Numbered from the stretch's first letter, positions 42,129-51,326 are shown. The stretch is DNA of 52,144 nucleotides from Defluviitaleaceae bacterium (GCA_009777845.1 WRLD01000022.1:1-52144); one strand, 5' to 3'. The notes: generated by a model not told the origin, from the letters alone. Translations and numbers: made by a program.

Positions 42129-43568
42129 ATGAAAAGCATTAAATCAAGAATTACATCAGTAGTTATGGTATGTGTGCTTGTTATGTCTATGCTTCCGATG
42201 TCGTTGTCGGCTATGGATAGTACATTCGCAGGAAGCAGTGCATGGCAGCTTGCGGGCAGCAAGACATCGTATGCCGAGCTAAAGGCTGAAGCTGTCAAGG
42301 ACGCAGACGATGGTGAATATTTCCTAACGATGGTAGCCAGCGAGGATGCGGCGAAAGGGCAACTGATTTTAACTATTGTCAACATACAAGGTCCAGCTGT
42401 GGGCGTTCCCATGCTTGGCTCGATGGCATTTATAGTTCACTTTGACCCTGCCTTGTTAGCTGTACCAGCGCGTACTGAGCTAATCCATGCACAGGTACCC
42501 GAAGGAATGACAACTAATATGTACAGCCACTATCGTTTTATCACGGGTCGTAATATAGTACCAGCACAGGACGGAAGTATGACTTATACTGGCGGTAGCA
42601 ATACTGCCGATAACACCGCTGGTACGGTGCATTTCCAAGCTAACACAAGTGAACCTGGAAGCACAGTTCATATGGGCTTTACCAATACTGCCTATAACGG
42701 TGCTGGTGCTTTCAACGATATAGCTCGTATAACATTTGATATTTTAGACTTTGCTAACGTAGCACCAGATACAGAGTTTAAGTTTTGGATAGAAATGTGG
42801 AATGATGAATACGACAACCAAAGTCTTGACTCAGGCGAATTTGCCGTCTTCTCCCTCCACGCCGACGACACCTCCGCATACGTCCACGCCTTCGTAGGCG
42901 ACCCAACAGCCGAGCTAGGCTCGCTAATCGACCTAGCACTAGACGACGGAGTACGCACAGGTACTGTCCCCGCAGACGAGCCATGGGGTCAGCAGTTTGT
43001 TACAGCGGCAGTAAACGCAACCTATGATGCCGCTATATCAGCCGCACAAGCTGTATACACTGCCCAAAAAGCAATATTTGACGGAGGCGGTGCTGTAGAC
43101 GAAACCGCGCTTAATAACGCTGTAACCACACTACAAGCCGCTATGGACACGTACAAACTCGCAATCCAAATAGGTGAAATGCTCGACATCGTAATAGAAA
43201 CGTCTACAACCTCAGGCGGTCTAGGCACAAACCTACAAATCACAATCTATAACAACACAGAGGTTGACTCGAACGACGACTTCACATTAGTACCACCAGC
43301 TTCTAACCCAACAGGCGCATTGCCCGCGGCTAGATTAGCGACATTCATACAAGGCTCAACGCTCGCCGCTTCCTCTGGTTATCTTGTACTAACAGAAGAA
43401 ATCGCAGCAGGTGAAGACCTTGTTATGAGCGGTATATCACTCGCGCCAAACTCGGGAGATATTTATATCTATCTTCTCAAGGGCGAAGCAAGCCTTACCG
43501 CTACAGTAGGCACAACCTCATTTGTCCCATCAAATCTATATGCAATGAAATCAGTTCCTAAGGCATAA
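42129..43568 (+). CDS. Secreted cohesin-like / FIVAR-like surface protein
   Basis: A 479-residue secreted protein. The start at ATG 42129 (MKSIKSRITS) follows AAAGGAGAAG; an upstream in-frame ATG at 42111 lies on the ribosome site. Signal peptide to about residue 30 (LPMSLSAMD). Residues about 50-245 form a beta-sandwich with cohesin-like features (GSMAFIVHFDPALLAV, ARITFDILDF). Residues about 255-350 are helical FIVAR-like (AAVNATYDAAISAAQAVY). The C-terminal part is a second beta domain. It lies 21 bases upstream of the SLH protein gene and is probably co-transcribed, so the pair may work together at the surface. Confidence -1.
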   Translation: MKSIKSRITSVVMVCVLVMSMLPMSLSAMDSTFAGSSAWQLAGSKTSYAELKAEAVKDADDGEYFLTMVASEDAAKGQLILTIVNIQGPAVGVPMLGSMAFIVHFDPALLAVPARTELIHAQVPEGMTTNMYSHYRFITGRNIVPAQDGSMTYTGGSNTADNTAGTVHFQANTSEPGSTVHMGFTNTAYNGAGAFNDIARITFDILDFANVAPDTEFKFWIEMWNDEYDNQSLDSGEFAVFSLHADDTSAYVHAFVGDPTAELGSLIDLALDDGVRTGTVPADEPWGQQFVTAAVNATYDAAISAAQAVYTAQKAIFDGGGAVDETALNNAVTTLQAAMDTYKLAIQIGEMLDIVIETSTTSGGLGTNLQITIYNNTEVDSNDDFTLVPPASNPTGALPAARLATFIQGSTLAASSGYLVLTEEIAAGEDLVMSGISLAPNSGDIYIYLLKGEASLTATVGTTSFVPSNLYAMKSVPKA

Positions 43569-43589
43569 CCGAAAGGAGGAAATAAACAA

Positions 43590-45569
43590 ATGCGTAAACG
43601 GATAATTTCGTTTGTACTTGCACTATCCATGGTTTTCAGCTTAGCGTCGGGCTTTGCCCTTTCGGTTAATGCTCTCGACACAGTCGGCAGCGGTATAGTA
43701 ACCGCGCTGTACAACGCTTCCGACCATAGCATTACCTTTACCGCCACCAACTACGACGCAGGCACAACAACCTTTATTACTGGCGTAGAGGTATACGACA
43801 AAGCCTCAAGTAATACTCTCGGTACACTCATGGTAATATATCGCGGCCCTACTGCTCCTGGTGAAACCAGTAGCAGTAGCCCCGAGGGCCCGTTCTTTGT
43901 AGGCGCTCTCGACCCCAACGTACCGCACAGAGTAGTAGTTATCGCAGAGCCAAGCGGAGATGTGTCATGGGCGGAGGTTTCTCACGAACCTCCTACAGTA
44001 ACACACGACCTAGGGCTTACTGTAACCCCAGCTACCACGAGCGTAACACAGGGCGTGGGCGGTACTGTTCCCGTAAACTTCACCATAGACCGTGACGGCT
44101 ATACGCGCAGCTTGACAATATCGGCTAACCAATGGTTTACCAATGTTGTCGTTGCCGCCGGTAACGGAACGACCGCAAGCGGTACAGTAAACGTGCCTGC
44201 TTCTATAGCGGCAGACACAAATGTTACGTTTACCGTAGCCGCCACACCTGGCACATTACCATCTGACGGTAAAACGCTGGTAAACTCGGCTACAGCTACC
44301 CTAGCTGTTACCGCTGTGCCGCCAGTGCCAACCATTACCGAAATAAGGGTACAAAGTGCTACACGCCCCATTAACCTACGGGCGATTCCCCCATCGGGAA
44401 ATAACTTTGTCCACCGTGTTAGGTATGACGTTTTTGGTGAAAACCTAGACTGGGCAGGAGCTACAGGCTTAAATGCAAGCCACTTTGATATAACAACCAA
44501 AGACCTGCTTCCCTCGTGGGTAGCTCTAGGCGCGCTAAGCGTTACAAGGCAATCTGACACACACTATGTTCTTGAAATACCCTTAACCATATCGCTTAAC
44601 ACAGGCGATGGCCGCTCTAGCCAAGCAGCTGGAACTAGAGGTCTTGTTATCTCTAACACGATTACTCCAGGTGCAGAGCTTAACCCTGCGGAACAGCATA
44701 TAACCCAAAACGGCACAACCCCCGCTCCTATAATTGAGGAGGAGGAAGGTGGAGGTCGTCCGCGTTCTGGAGGAATTATTGTACCTGGGATACCGATAGA
44801 CCCACCTATTGTTATCCCACCACCACCACCAGTTATCATCGACCCAACAGTAATAATGGGTCACATGCTATTTGACGATATAAGAGTAGGCGACTGGTTT
44901 GACGAAGCAGTGGGTCTTGTAGCGACACGCGGATTATTCCACGGCACAGCACCTAGAGTGTTCGACCCACAAGTACCCATGAGCCGCGCAATGTTCGCAC
45001 AAGTGCTTGCTAACCTAACAGGAGCAAATACAGCGGCGTTTGCAATGCTTGACCCTGTATTCACAGACGTACAGCCAGGCGCATGGTACTACCCAGCCGT
45101 ACAGTGGGGCGCACACGCAGGCATAATTTCGGGTATCGGCGAGGGCTTATTCGCGCCTGACCAGCCTGTAACCCGCGAACAAATGGCAGACCTACTATAC
45201 CGCTATGTACGCGCCAACAACATCACCCTACAATCCGGCCCTGCAATCGACTTCACCGATGCCGCCGACATTTCATGGTGGGCAGCCGAGGGCGTAGGCG
45301 TAATGCAAAGAGCAGGCATACTAGGCGGCTATCCAGACGGCAGCTTCCGTCCAAGAGCCGCGTCTACCCGCGCAGAGGTAGCCTCCATGTTCTCGCAATT
45401 CCTGCGTATAACAGGAGCTATAGGCGTAGAAGCAGTAACCGAAGAATTTGACGACTTTATGGGCGTAGTCACCCTGCCCGCAGAGCTTACCGAGGAGGAC
45501 CTCGCAGGCTTTCTAGTACAAGAAATACTAGACCAAGCCGCCGAGGAAGCCCCAGGCGAAGAAGAATAG
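43590..45569 (+). CDS. SLH-domain surface protein with modules shared with the giant protein
   Basis: A 659-residue protein starting after GAAAGGAGGA. Signal peptide to about residue 30 (SLASGFALSVNA). Residues about 135-245 are the LGLTVTPATTS/RDGY module and 250-380 the FGENLDWAG module also found in the giant protein at the window's left edge. A Pro-rich linker (PPIVIPPPPPVII) precedes three S-layer-homology repeats (about 427-610) with FDDIRVGDWF, FTDVQPGAWYYPAVQW and FTDAADISWWA, which anchor proteins to pyruvylated wall polysaccharide. An acidic tail ends the protein. It is the only clear SLH anchor in the window, and a strong terminator follows. Confidence -1.
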   Translation: MRKRIISFVLALSMVFSLASGFALSVNALDTVGSGIVTALYNASDHSITFTATNYDAGTTTFITGVEVYDKASSNTLGTLMVIYRGPTAPGETSSSSPEGPFFVGALDPNVPHRVVVIAEPSGDVSWAEVSHEPPTVTHDLGLTVTPATTSVTQGVGGTVPVNFTIDRDGYTRSLTISANQWFTNVVVAAGNGTTASGTVNVPASIAADTNVTFTVAATPGTLPSDGKTLVNSATATLAVTAVPPVPTITEIRVQSATRPINLRAIPPSGNNFVHRVRYDVFGENLDWAGATGLNASHFDITTKDLLPSWVALGALSVTRQSDTHYVLEIPLTISLNTGDGRSSQAAGTRGLVISNTITPGAELNPAEQHITQNGTTPAPIIEEEEGGGRPRSGGIIVPGIPIDPPIVIPPPPPVIIDPTVIMGHMLFDDIRVGDWFDEAVGLVATRGLFHGTAPRVFDPQVPMSRAMFAQVLANLTGANTAAFAMLDPVFTDVQPGAWYYPAVQWGAHAGIISGIGEGLFAPDQPVTREQMADLLYRYVRANNITLQSGPAIDFTDAADISWWAAEGVGVMQRAGILGGYPDGSFRPRAASTRAEVASMFSQFLRITGAIGVEAVTEEFDDFMGVVTLPAELTEEDLAGFLVQEILDQAAEEAPGEEE

Positions 45570-45578
45570 TAAAAACAG

Positions 45579-45617
45579 ACCCCCCACCACCGAGACTCGG
45601 CGGTGGGGGGTTTTTTG
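45579..45617 (+). terminator. Strong terminator after the SLH protein gene
   Basis: A 15-bp nearly perfect stem (CCCCCCACCACCGAG with CTCGGCGGTGGGGGG) directly followed by six T residues. Confidence -1.
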
Positions 45618-45639
45618 TTAAAGTGGCGTATTGTCACAA

Positions 45640-45932
45640 CAAGGCAAATGCACGAACGGCAAAAGCGCGTAGCTTCTTCGGTTTTAAAAGCGATTAAACG
45701 CGGATTTGGCGGATTCACGCAGATTTACGCGGATTTTTACCACGGCAAACGCGCGAATGGCAAGAGCGTGTAGCTTCTTCGGTTTCAAGAGGTGATTATA
45801 CGCGGATTTAGCGGATTCACGCAGATTTACGCGGATATAGCGGACGTATCGGATTTTCCCACGAGCCAATCCGCGTAATCCGTGAAAATCCGTTAAATCC
45901 GTGTGAAGCCCTTGAATCCCTTAAATCCGTGT
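45640..45932. repeat. Two F+A composite repeats before the asparaginase gene end
   Basis: Block F (GCACGAACGGCAAAAGCGCG, TAGCTTCTTCGGTTT) occurs at about 45646 and again at 45741 (GCGCGAATGGCAAGAGCGTG). Each is followed by CGCGGATTT words; the inverse half (CCCACGAGCC, AATCCGTG) follows only once. No gene is seen. Confidence -1.
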
Positions 45933-46973
45933 TTATGTTTTTATCTGCTCATACGCAACATTTTCCGCAATAAACGCCGCTCTTTCCCCCTTATCCGAAA
46001 AAGAGCCGTAAGCAATAAGCAGCTTAACATACGCCGCGGCACAGTGCGTATTCGCGATAAACACAACGCCATTGTCCGCCATTTCCTTTGTAGTGCTATA
46101 AAGCAAATGCCCCTGCTCAAACGGCGCGGCGTAAAGGTCTATGCCCTGCGCTAGGCAACGCTTGACGAATGGGATAATTGAGTGCCTTTCGTAAACAGGA
46201 TTGACACATGCCGTGCCCGAATGAAACAGCTCGTGAAGAATAGCATCGGGCTTTTCCTTAAAATCTAAAATAGTGTAGTTCATTGTGGGGTAGGCTTTAA
46301 GGTACAAAATGTTTTTTTCGCTTGGGAATTTAGGGACGGTTAGAGGGCGTATGCTTAGCTGTTCGGGCGTTGGGTTACGCTTATTCTCAAGCCGCTGAAA
46401 ATTGCCGTACCCGTCCATTTGCCCAAACGCGACATCACCTGCGCTACTAAATGTATGCGTAAAGGGCAATGCTTGCTGTAGCCGCGAGCCTAGGTGGATA
46501 GTCGTTTTGCCTGCCGTCATTTTCCCGAACGGCACAAACACGCCCCTGCAACGCACATTGGCGATAAAGTCCACGGCGGCAATAAAATTGCGTACGCCGT
46601 TAGCCCTAACGTCACCAAGCGGATAATCGCTGGACACCATTAGCACAGGGAGCGCGGCATCAAGCATAAACGCCATAAATGCCGACGTGTACGCTAGTGT
46701 GTCCGTTCCGCAGGTGATTATTATTCCGTCATAGTCGTTTTGGGAAAGCTCCTGTACCTTGTTGTACAGCTGCTCCCAGCTTGGCAGGGATATATTTTCG
46801 CTCAACACACTAAAAAGAGAGGTTGACGAAAATTCCACATGAGAATTAGCCCGCTCCTTGCGGAACAGGCTAAACAAAAGCGGAATTGCGGCCTCCGCAA
46901 CATCAAGCGCGGCGGTGGTGGGGCGGGCTTGACTACCGATAGTGCCGCCAGTGAAAATGACGTGGATTTTCAT
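45933..46973 (-). CDS. ansA: L-asparaginase, type I
   Basis: A 346-residue asparaginase hydrolysing asparagine to aspartate and ammonia. The two catalytic threonine motifs are visible: FTGGTIGS at residues 7-14 and CGTDTLAYT near 88-96, with the catalytic lysine region after them (SSDYPLGD in place of the common D-x-x-N-L). There is no signal peptide, so it is cytoplasmic. Its ATG overlaps the stop of the MazF-like gene by four bases, placing a metabolic gene in a toxin-antitoxin operon. Confidence -1.
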   Translation of the reverse strand: MKIHVIFTGGTIGSQARPTTAALDVAEAAIPLLFSLFRKERANSHVEFSSTSLFSVLSENISLPSWEQLYNKVQELSQNDYDGIIITCGTDTLAYTSAFMAFMLDAALPVLMVSSDYPLGDVRANGVRNFIAAVDFIANVRCRGVFVPFGKMTAGKTTIHLGSRLQQALPFTHTFSSAGDVAFGQMDGYGNFQRLENKRNPTPEQLSIRPLTVPKFPSEKNILYLKAYPTMNYTILDFKEKPDAILHELFHSGTACVNPVYERHSIIPFVKRCLAQGIDLYAAPFEQGHLLYSTTKEMADNGVVFIANTHCAAAYVKLLIAYGSFSDKGERAAFIAENVAYEQIKT

Positions 46974-47311
46974 AGGGGGTCTAGCAGGCTGATTGCCTGC
47001 ACTCTATTTAGGATTTTAATCAATATTTCATACGGAATGATTTCTTTAAATTCATAATTGCGAGAAGCTATATCTAGCACCTTAGCCTGTTCACACATTA
47101 CAAAGCCTGTAGTTTTTGTTTGCCTGTTTAGCTCTATGTGAAGCAATTTAGCCCTGCTTGTGTTTGTAATAGGGCAGACCATTGCTAGCTTATTTCCTGT
47201 TATCAAATGAAATTCCCTATTACTGATTACAACGACTGGTCTACGCCCTTTTTGCTCGTGTCCAGATTGTGGGTCAAGGTCTAGCCACGCAATAGCCCCC
47301 TGTTTTATCAT
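46970..47311 (-). CDS. mazF: MazF/PemK-type mRNA interferase toxin
   Basis: A 113-residue protein with the PemK-like fold signs: IAWLDLDPQSGHEQKGRRP (residues 7-25) with the conserved G-x-E-Q-x-x-x-R-P, then VVVISNREFH, PITNTSR and a C-terminal GFVMCEQAKVLDIASR carrying the conserved T/V-x-x-E-Q strand. Such toxins cut mRNA at short motifs and are neutralised by the product of the upstream gene. Its start overlaps the antitoxin stop by four bases. Confidence -1.
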   Translation of the reverse strand: MIKQGAIAWLDLDPQSGHEQKGRRPVVVISNREFHLITGNKLAMVCPITNTSRAKLLHIELNRQTKTTGFVMCEQAKVLDIASRNYEFKEIIPYEILIKILNRVQAISLLDPL

Positions 47312-47496
47312 ATTTCTTCACTCCCCGACCGCCCAAATTCTAAATAATCGGAGGTGTCATATGGGCTTGCTTTCACATATTCCTCTAGGCTCATTCCCAT
47401 TTCGTCTAGTGCCAATTCCCTAAAGGAACGCACATGGAGGGGCGTTTCGATGGTGTTGTCACGAGGAACAATTCTATTTAAAACCATAGCTTCCAT
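47308..47496 (-). CDS. Probable antitoxin of the MazF-like toxin
   Basis: A 62-residue protein directly upstream of and overlapping the toxin. The ATG at 47496 follows AGGAG by 9 bases. The sequence MEAMVLNRIVPRDN does not show a clear AbrB or MazE fold, so the assignment rests on size, overlap, gene order and the acidic C-terminal tail (EYVKASPYDTSDYLEFG) that is expected to block the toxin cleft. Confidence -1.
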   Translation of the reverse strand: MEAMVLNRIVPRDNTIETPLHVRSFRELALDEMGMSLEEYVKASPYDTSDYLEFGRSGSEEI

Positions 47497-47528
47497 TAAA
47501 TTCAACTCCTATCTCAGATTGCATACAT

Positions 47529-47563
47529 ATTATACAGTATAAGCGGTATACTCATATTGTCAA
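47529..47563 (-). promoter_or_regulatory. Promoter with overlapping inverted repeat for the toxin-antitoxin operon
   Basis: On the minus strand TTGACA (47563-47558) and TATACT (47541-47536) have a 16-base spacer; an alternative TATAAT lies at 47534-47529. The perfect inverted repeat AGTATA-CCGCT-TATACT (47552-47536) covers the -10 and is a likely operator for autoregulation by the antitoxin or complex. Confidence -1.
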
Positions 47564-47577
47564 TTATTGCTATGAAA

Positions 47578-47640
47578 ACGGCACGACAAACGCACGAAGC
47601 CGAAATGTGTAACCCCGAAGGGTCTTTTAATTCTGCGTTT
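47578..47640. repeat. Partial block F next to the toxin-antitoxin promoter
   Basis: GGCACGACAAACGCACGAAG followed by CCGAAATGTG, a truncated form of block F, lies between the toxin-antitoxin promoter and the family B element. Confidence -1.
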
Positions 47641-47641
47641 T

Positions 47642-47784
47642 ATTGTCTGCTGTGCCTCGCTCCCTCTGTGCCTCTGTGTGAAATGTTTTTGACAAATAAT
47701 GAACGTAGGTAAAGTGTAGAGCTTCGTTTTTTAGGTTAAAAGAATTTTTCACACAGAGGCACAGAGGGAACGTGACACAGCAGA
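47642..47784. repeat. Family B inverted-repeat element
   Basis: Third copy, shorter by one GCCTCTGT word in each arm. Ends ATTGTCTGCTGTGCC and GACACAGCAGAA. The centre contains TGAACGTAGGTAAAGTG, matching the complement of the centre of the 22181 copy. Confidence -1.
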
Positions 47785-47825
47785 AATGAATTTCGTGTAA
47801 TGGGAATGTAAGATTTTTTAAATCC

Positions 47826-47996
47826 AATAAGCACGATAAAATCCGCGTAAATCTGCGTAAATCCGTTAAATCCGCGTTTAATCGCCTTTAAAGCTAGAGA
47901 GAGTACACACTTTTGCTATTCGTGCGGTTGCCGTGACAAAAACAGTAATTGCTATGACAAAAACAATAATTGCCATGACAAAAACAGTAACTTGTT
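47826..47996. repeat. Short family A array and a 21-bp direct repeat
   Basis: At 47839-47884 the words AAATCCGCGTAAATC and TTAAATCCGCGTTTAAT form a half array. At 47934-47992 the unit TGACAAAAACAGTAATTGCTA recurs three times with a 21-base period. Confidence -1.
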
Positions 47997-48001
47997 TGTA
48001 A

Positions 48002-48031
48002 TTGCTTTGCCCCTGCAAATAATGCTATAAT
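48002..48031 (+). promoter_or_regulatory. Promoter of the GHL10/amidase gene
   Basis: TTGCTT at 48002-48007 and TATAAT at 48026-48031 with an 18-base spacer. The leader of about 245 bases carries the tandem hairpin array. Confidence -1.
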
Positions 48032-48051
48032 TCGCTTAACAGCTAACCAAT

Positions 48052-48231
48052 ATTCGGGACGAGCAAGCTCGCCCCCTACAAAGTATTATTCGGGACGAGC
48101 AAGCTCGTCCCCTACAAAGCATTATTCGGGACGAGCAGGCTCGTCCCCTACAAAGTAATATTCGGGACGAACAAGCTCGTCCCCTGCAAAGCATTATTCG
48201 GGACGAGCAAGCTCGTCCCCTGCAAGGCATT
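48052..48231. repeat. Five tandem 36-bp hairpin units in the leader of the amidase gene
   Basis: Units begin ATTCGGGACG at 48052, 48088, 48124, 48160 and 48196, an exact 36-base period. Each contains the palindrome GGGACGAGCAAGCTCGTCCC (some with one change, kept pairing or nearly so) and a linker CTACAAAG or CTGCAAAG. This is the end hairpin of a family C-like element amplified in tandem. Confidence -1.
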
Positions 48232-48284
48232 ACCACCCAAACCACCCAAACCACCCCAATCCACCAAAATCGGAGTTGTCGCCC

Positions 48285-51200
48285 ATGAATAACAAACCCA
48301 TGAATAGCAAACCCATGAATACCAAACCCCTAAATACCAAACCCCTAAATACCAAACCCCTAAAAAAACCCACCTACCTCCTCCCCCTCCTCCTCTCCCT
48401 CACCCTACTCCTCCCCCTACTCCCCACCACCACCCTATCCGCACAAGCACAACCCCCCACCTCACTACAAATGCGCGGCCTATGGGTAACCACAGCATAC
48501 AACCTAGACTGGCCTACGCGTAGCGACCTAAACACCGAACAGCTAAAACACGAAGCCGCACTCATTTTAGACCGCGCCGCTTCACAGGGCATTAACACCA
48601 TATTCTTCCAAGTACGCCCTGCGGCGGACGCTTTCTACAGCTCCGACATTTTCCCATGGTCGCATTTGCTTACAGGCACGCAGGGCAACGCGCCCGACAG
48701 CTTCGACCCGCTAGAATACTGGCTAGAGCAAGCCCACGCACGCGGAATACAGCTTCACGCATGGCTTAATCCGTACCGTATTACTCTGCCTAACCAAAAT
48801 ATAACAAATACCAACGCGCTCTCCGAAAACCACCCCGCGCGGCTAAACCCTAGCCTAGCGATTGCACACGAAACGTCCCTGTTTTTTGACCCAGGCAATC
48901 CCGAGGTGCAAAATCTAATTTTTCGCGGAGTAAGGGAATTGCTGGAAAATTATAAGAGCCTAGACGGCATACATCTGGACGATTATTTTTACCCCTCGCG
49001 TACCTTTAATGATGGCGCGAGCTTTGCTAAATACGGCGCGGGCGCAGATTTGCACGACTGGCGGCGCGAAAACGTAAACGCGCTTGTCCGCGGCTTGCAG
49101 ACTATTGTAAGGGAAACGAACCCGCGCGCGCGGTTTGGCATAAGCCCAACGGCTATTTGGCAGAATGACACCAGTGACGAGCGCGGCAGTGCCACACGCG
49201 GAAACGAGTCCTTTCACTCGCTGTACGCGGACACGCGCCTATGGGTGCAGGAGGGCTGGCTAGACTATATCGCACCGCAAATTTATTGGTATATAGGCTT
49301 TGAGGTCGCCGATTACGAGGTCGTGCTTTCCTGGTGGGAGGACTTAGTACGCGGCACGGACATTGACCTGTACGTGGGTCACGCCGTTTACCGCGAAACG
49401 GAAAAGGCCGCGAATTGGGACGGCGAAATTCTCAGACAATTGGAACGAAACGCGCGCTCGGACGTGGTGCGCGGCAGTATCTTTTTCCGCGCAACGCATA
49501 TGAACAGTAGCGTGGGCGCGGCAATCGGTGCGTTTTTTGAGCATTACCAAAAATCGCCAACCACGGCATTTGACGCGCCTAGCGTAAGAATGGACTCGCT
49601 CACGGTCGTACAGCCGCGAACGAGCGAGTTTTCGGTAACGGACGCGAGCGGATTTAATTTCTTTGGCTCGGCGTTGCCAGACGTGCCTGTATATGTAAAT
49701 GGCGAGCTTGTCACAAATCGTACCGCCGAGGGCTTTTTTAGCATATATTTACCGCTTCCTAGCCGTGGAAATAATTCGTTTACGTTTACGCAGGAGGGGC
49801 AGCCCTCTGTTACGCGAATCATTACAAACAACGCGCCGCCGCGTTCCGCGCCGCCCGAAACTATGCCGCGCGCGAGCGTTAGCAATGCTTCGCCCACTGC
49901 TGACGAATATGCGCGAGCTGGCATGACGGTGACCTTGGGCGCGACTGCTCCCTCTGGCGCGACGGTGGTCGCACAGGTCGGCGAACAGCAAATTACGCTT
50001 ACGCAATCCACAAATACGCACTTGACATCTACGACAAATAGTATATATACGGCGCGTTTTACTGGCAATTTCACACTAAACGCGGAAGCCGCCGCCGATT
50101 CCATTACCGCGCTCGGCAAGCCAGTGTACACCATGACATGGAACGGTCAAACCGCCGCGGCTACGGCCTCGGGGCAGATTTATCAGATAGGAAGGGAAGC
50201 GGCGTTTTTTGCGGAAATTACTGACGATAATACGTGGCTATTCCCAAATGCGACAAGCACGGGCGGCTCGCACTGGCTATTGCAACGAGGGCAAATCGAC
50301 CGTGTAGCCGCCATAAGAGGGGGCTGGACGCGGCTTGCCTCGGGCGGCTGGGTAGACAGCGACAATGTACGGACATTCCGTGACGAAAGCATAAAGCCGC
50401 AAACGGTAGTAAATACGCCGTTGGCAAATGTAGGCTTTTTCTCGGAAGGCTTGTATATCGTAGGCGCGGAGCAGGACGAAATCCGCTGGAGCGTTCCGTT
50501 TAGCCCTGCGGTTTTCGCCGAAATAAAGGATAATACGCTGATTTTCGCGCTTGGTATGCAGTCTACAGTAACGCCGATTTTTGTAAATATTCCCGACACT
50601 ATTTTTTCCAAAATAGACATAGGAACGCACAATGATGCGCCTGCGTATTTTATGCACCTTCGCGAGGGGCAACGGCTCGAAGGCTTTTATACCGAATATG
50701 CGGACGGTCAGCTGCGGCTAATATTACGCAAGCGTAAGCAGCTAACCCCAGGGAACGAGCCTTTTGTTGGCTTTACCTTTGTTATAGATGCCGGGCATGG
50801 CGGAAACGACACAGGCGCGCTGGGGCCTATGGGTACGGCGATTACGGAGTCAATGATTGTGCTTATGCAGGGGCAAAAGCTACGCGAACGCCTAGAAATG
50901 CTAGGCGCGCAGGTCATAATGGTACGCGGCACGGACACGCGCCTTGAGCTACCCGAGCGCGTACTAGCCAACAGCGCGGCAAGACCCGACATGTTTATTT
51001 CCCTGCACACAAACTCTACCGCCGAAACCACCAACGCCACAAGTATCCACGGCTTTTCCGTCTGGTACAGGAACGAAACGAGCCTGCCTGCCGCACAAAT
51101 TTTTATGAACGTAATGCGTTATGTAAACCCGCGTACAAACCGCAACAACGCACCGAACCAAGCGAATTTTTTCGTCTGCCGTCCGTCCTGGTCGCCCGCC

Positions 51201-51326
51201 ATTTTGTTGGAAGCGAGCTTTACGAACAATATCCACGATTTTTCGTGGCTGATAAACGAGCGAGGTCAGGTTGATTATGCGTGGGGGGTTGTTAATTCGT
51301 TGCTTAGGTATTATGGTAGCCGATAG
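48285..51326 (+). CDS. GHL10-type glycosidase fused to N-acetylmuramoyl-L-alanine amidase
   Basis: A 1013-residue secreted protein. ATG 48285 is chosen (GGAG 9 bases upstream); an in-frame TTG at 48276 abuts the ribosome site. An odd N-region of repeated MNTKP/LNTKP units (about 25 residues) precedes the hydrophobic core of the signal peptide, ending SAQAQ. Residues about 62-400 match the GHL10/DUF187 (YngK-like) domain: MRGLWVTT, FFQVRPAADAFY, HAWLNPYRI, DGIHLDDYFYP. Beta-rich middle domains follow. Residues about 830-1010 form an amidase_3 domain with VIDAGHGG, the Glu of ITES, SLHTN and LLEASF, so zinc ligands and catalytic Glu are complete. It probably cleaves both a glycan and the muramoyl-alanine bond in the wall. 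The next gene follows after 11 bases. Confidence -1.
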   Translation: MNNKPMNSKPMNTKPLNTKPLNTKPLKKPTYLLPLLLSLTLLLPLLPTTTLSAQAQPPTSLQMRGLWVTTAYNLDWPTRSDLNTEQLKHEAALILDRAASQGINTIFFQVRPAADAFYSSDIFPWSHLLTGTQGNAPDSFDPLEYWLEQAHARGIQLHAWLNPYRITLPNQNITNTNALSENHPARLNPSLAIAHETSLFFDPGNPEVQNLIFRGVRELLENYKSLDGIHLDDYFYPSRTFNDGASFAKYGAGADLHDWRRENVNALVRGLQTIVRETNPRARFGISPTAIWQNDTSDERGSATRGNESFHSLYADTRLWVQEGWLDYIAPQIYWYIGFEVADYEVVLSWWEDLVRGTDIDLYVGHAVYRETEKAANWDGEILRQLERNARSDVVRGSIFFRATHMNSSVGAAIGAFFEHYQKSPTTAFDAPSVRMDSLTVVQPRTSEFSVTDASGFNFFGSALPDVPVYVNGELVTNRTAEGFFSIYLPLPSRGNNSFTFTQEGQPSVTRIITNNAPPRSAPPETMPRASVSNASPTADEYARAGMTVTLGATAPSGATVVAQVGEQQITLTQSTNTHLTSTTNSIYTARFTGNFTLNAEAAADSITALGKPVYTMTWNGQTAAATASGQIYQIGREAAFFAEITDDNTWLFPNATSTGGSHWLLQRGQIDRVAAIRGGWTRLASGGWVDSDNVRTFRDESIKPQTVVNTPLANVGFFSEGLYIVGAEQDEIRWSVPFSPAVFAEIKDNTLIFALGMQSTVTPIFVNIPDTIFSKIDIGTHNDAPAYFMHLREGQRLEGFYTEYADGQLRLILRKRKQLTPGNEPFVGFTFVIDAGHGGNDTGALGPMGTAITESMIVLMQGQKLRERLEMLGAQVIMVRGTDTRLELPERVLANSAARPDMFISLHTNSTAETTNATSIHGFSVWYRNETSLPAAQIFMNVMRYVNPRTNRNNAPNQANFFVCRPSWSPAILLEASFTNNIHDFSWLINERGQVDYAWGVVNSLLRYYGSR

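Noticed and set aside
47627..47827. 66-residue minus-strand reading frame
   Set aside because: It is a translation of the family B inverted repeat; the same words occur in non-coding copies.
48052..48231. CRISPR array (36-base repeated unit)
   Set aside because: The units are contiguous with no unique spacers, each is a simple hairpin, and no cas gene is present.
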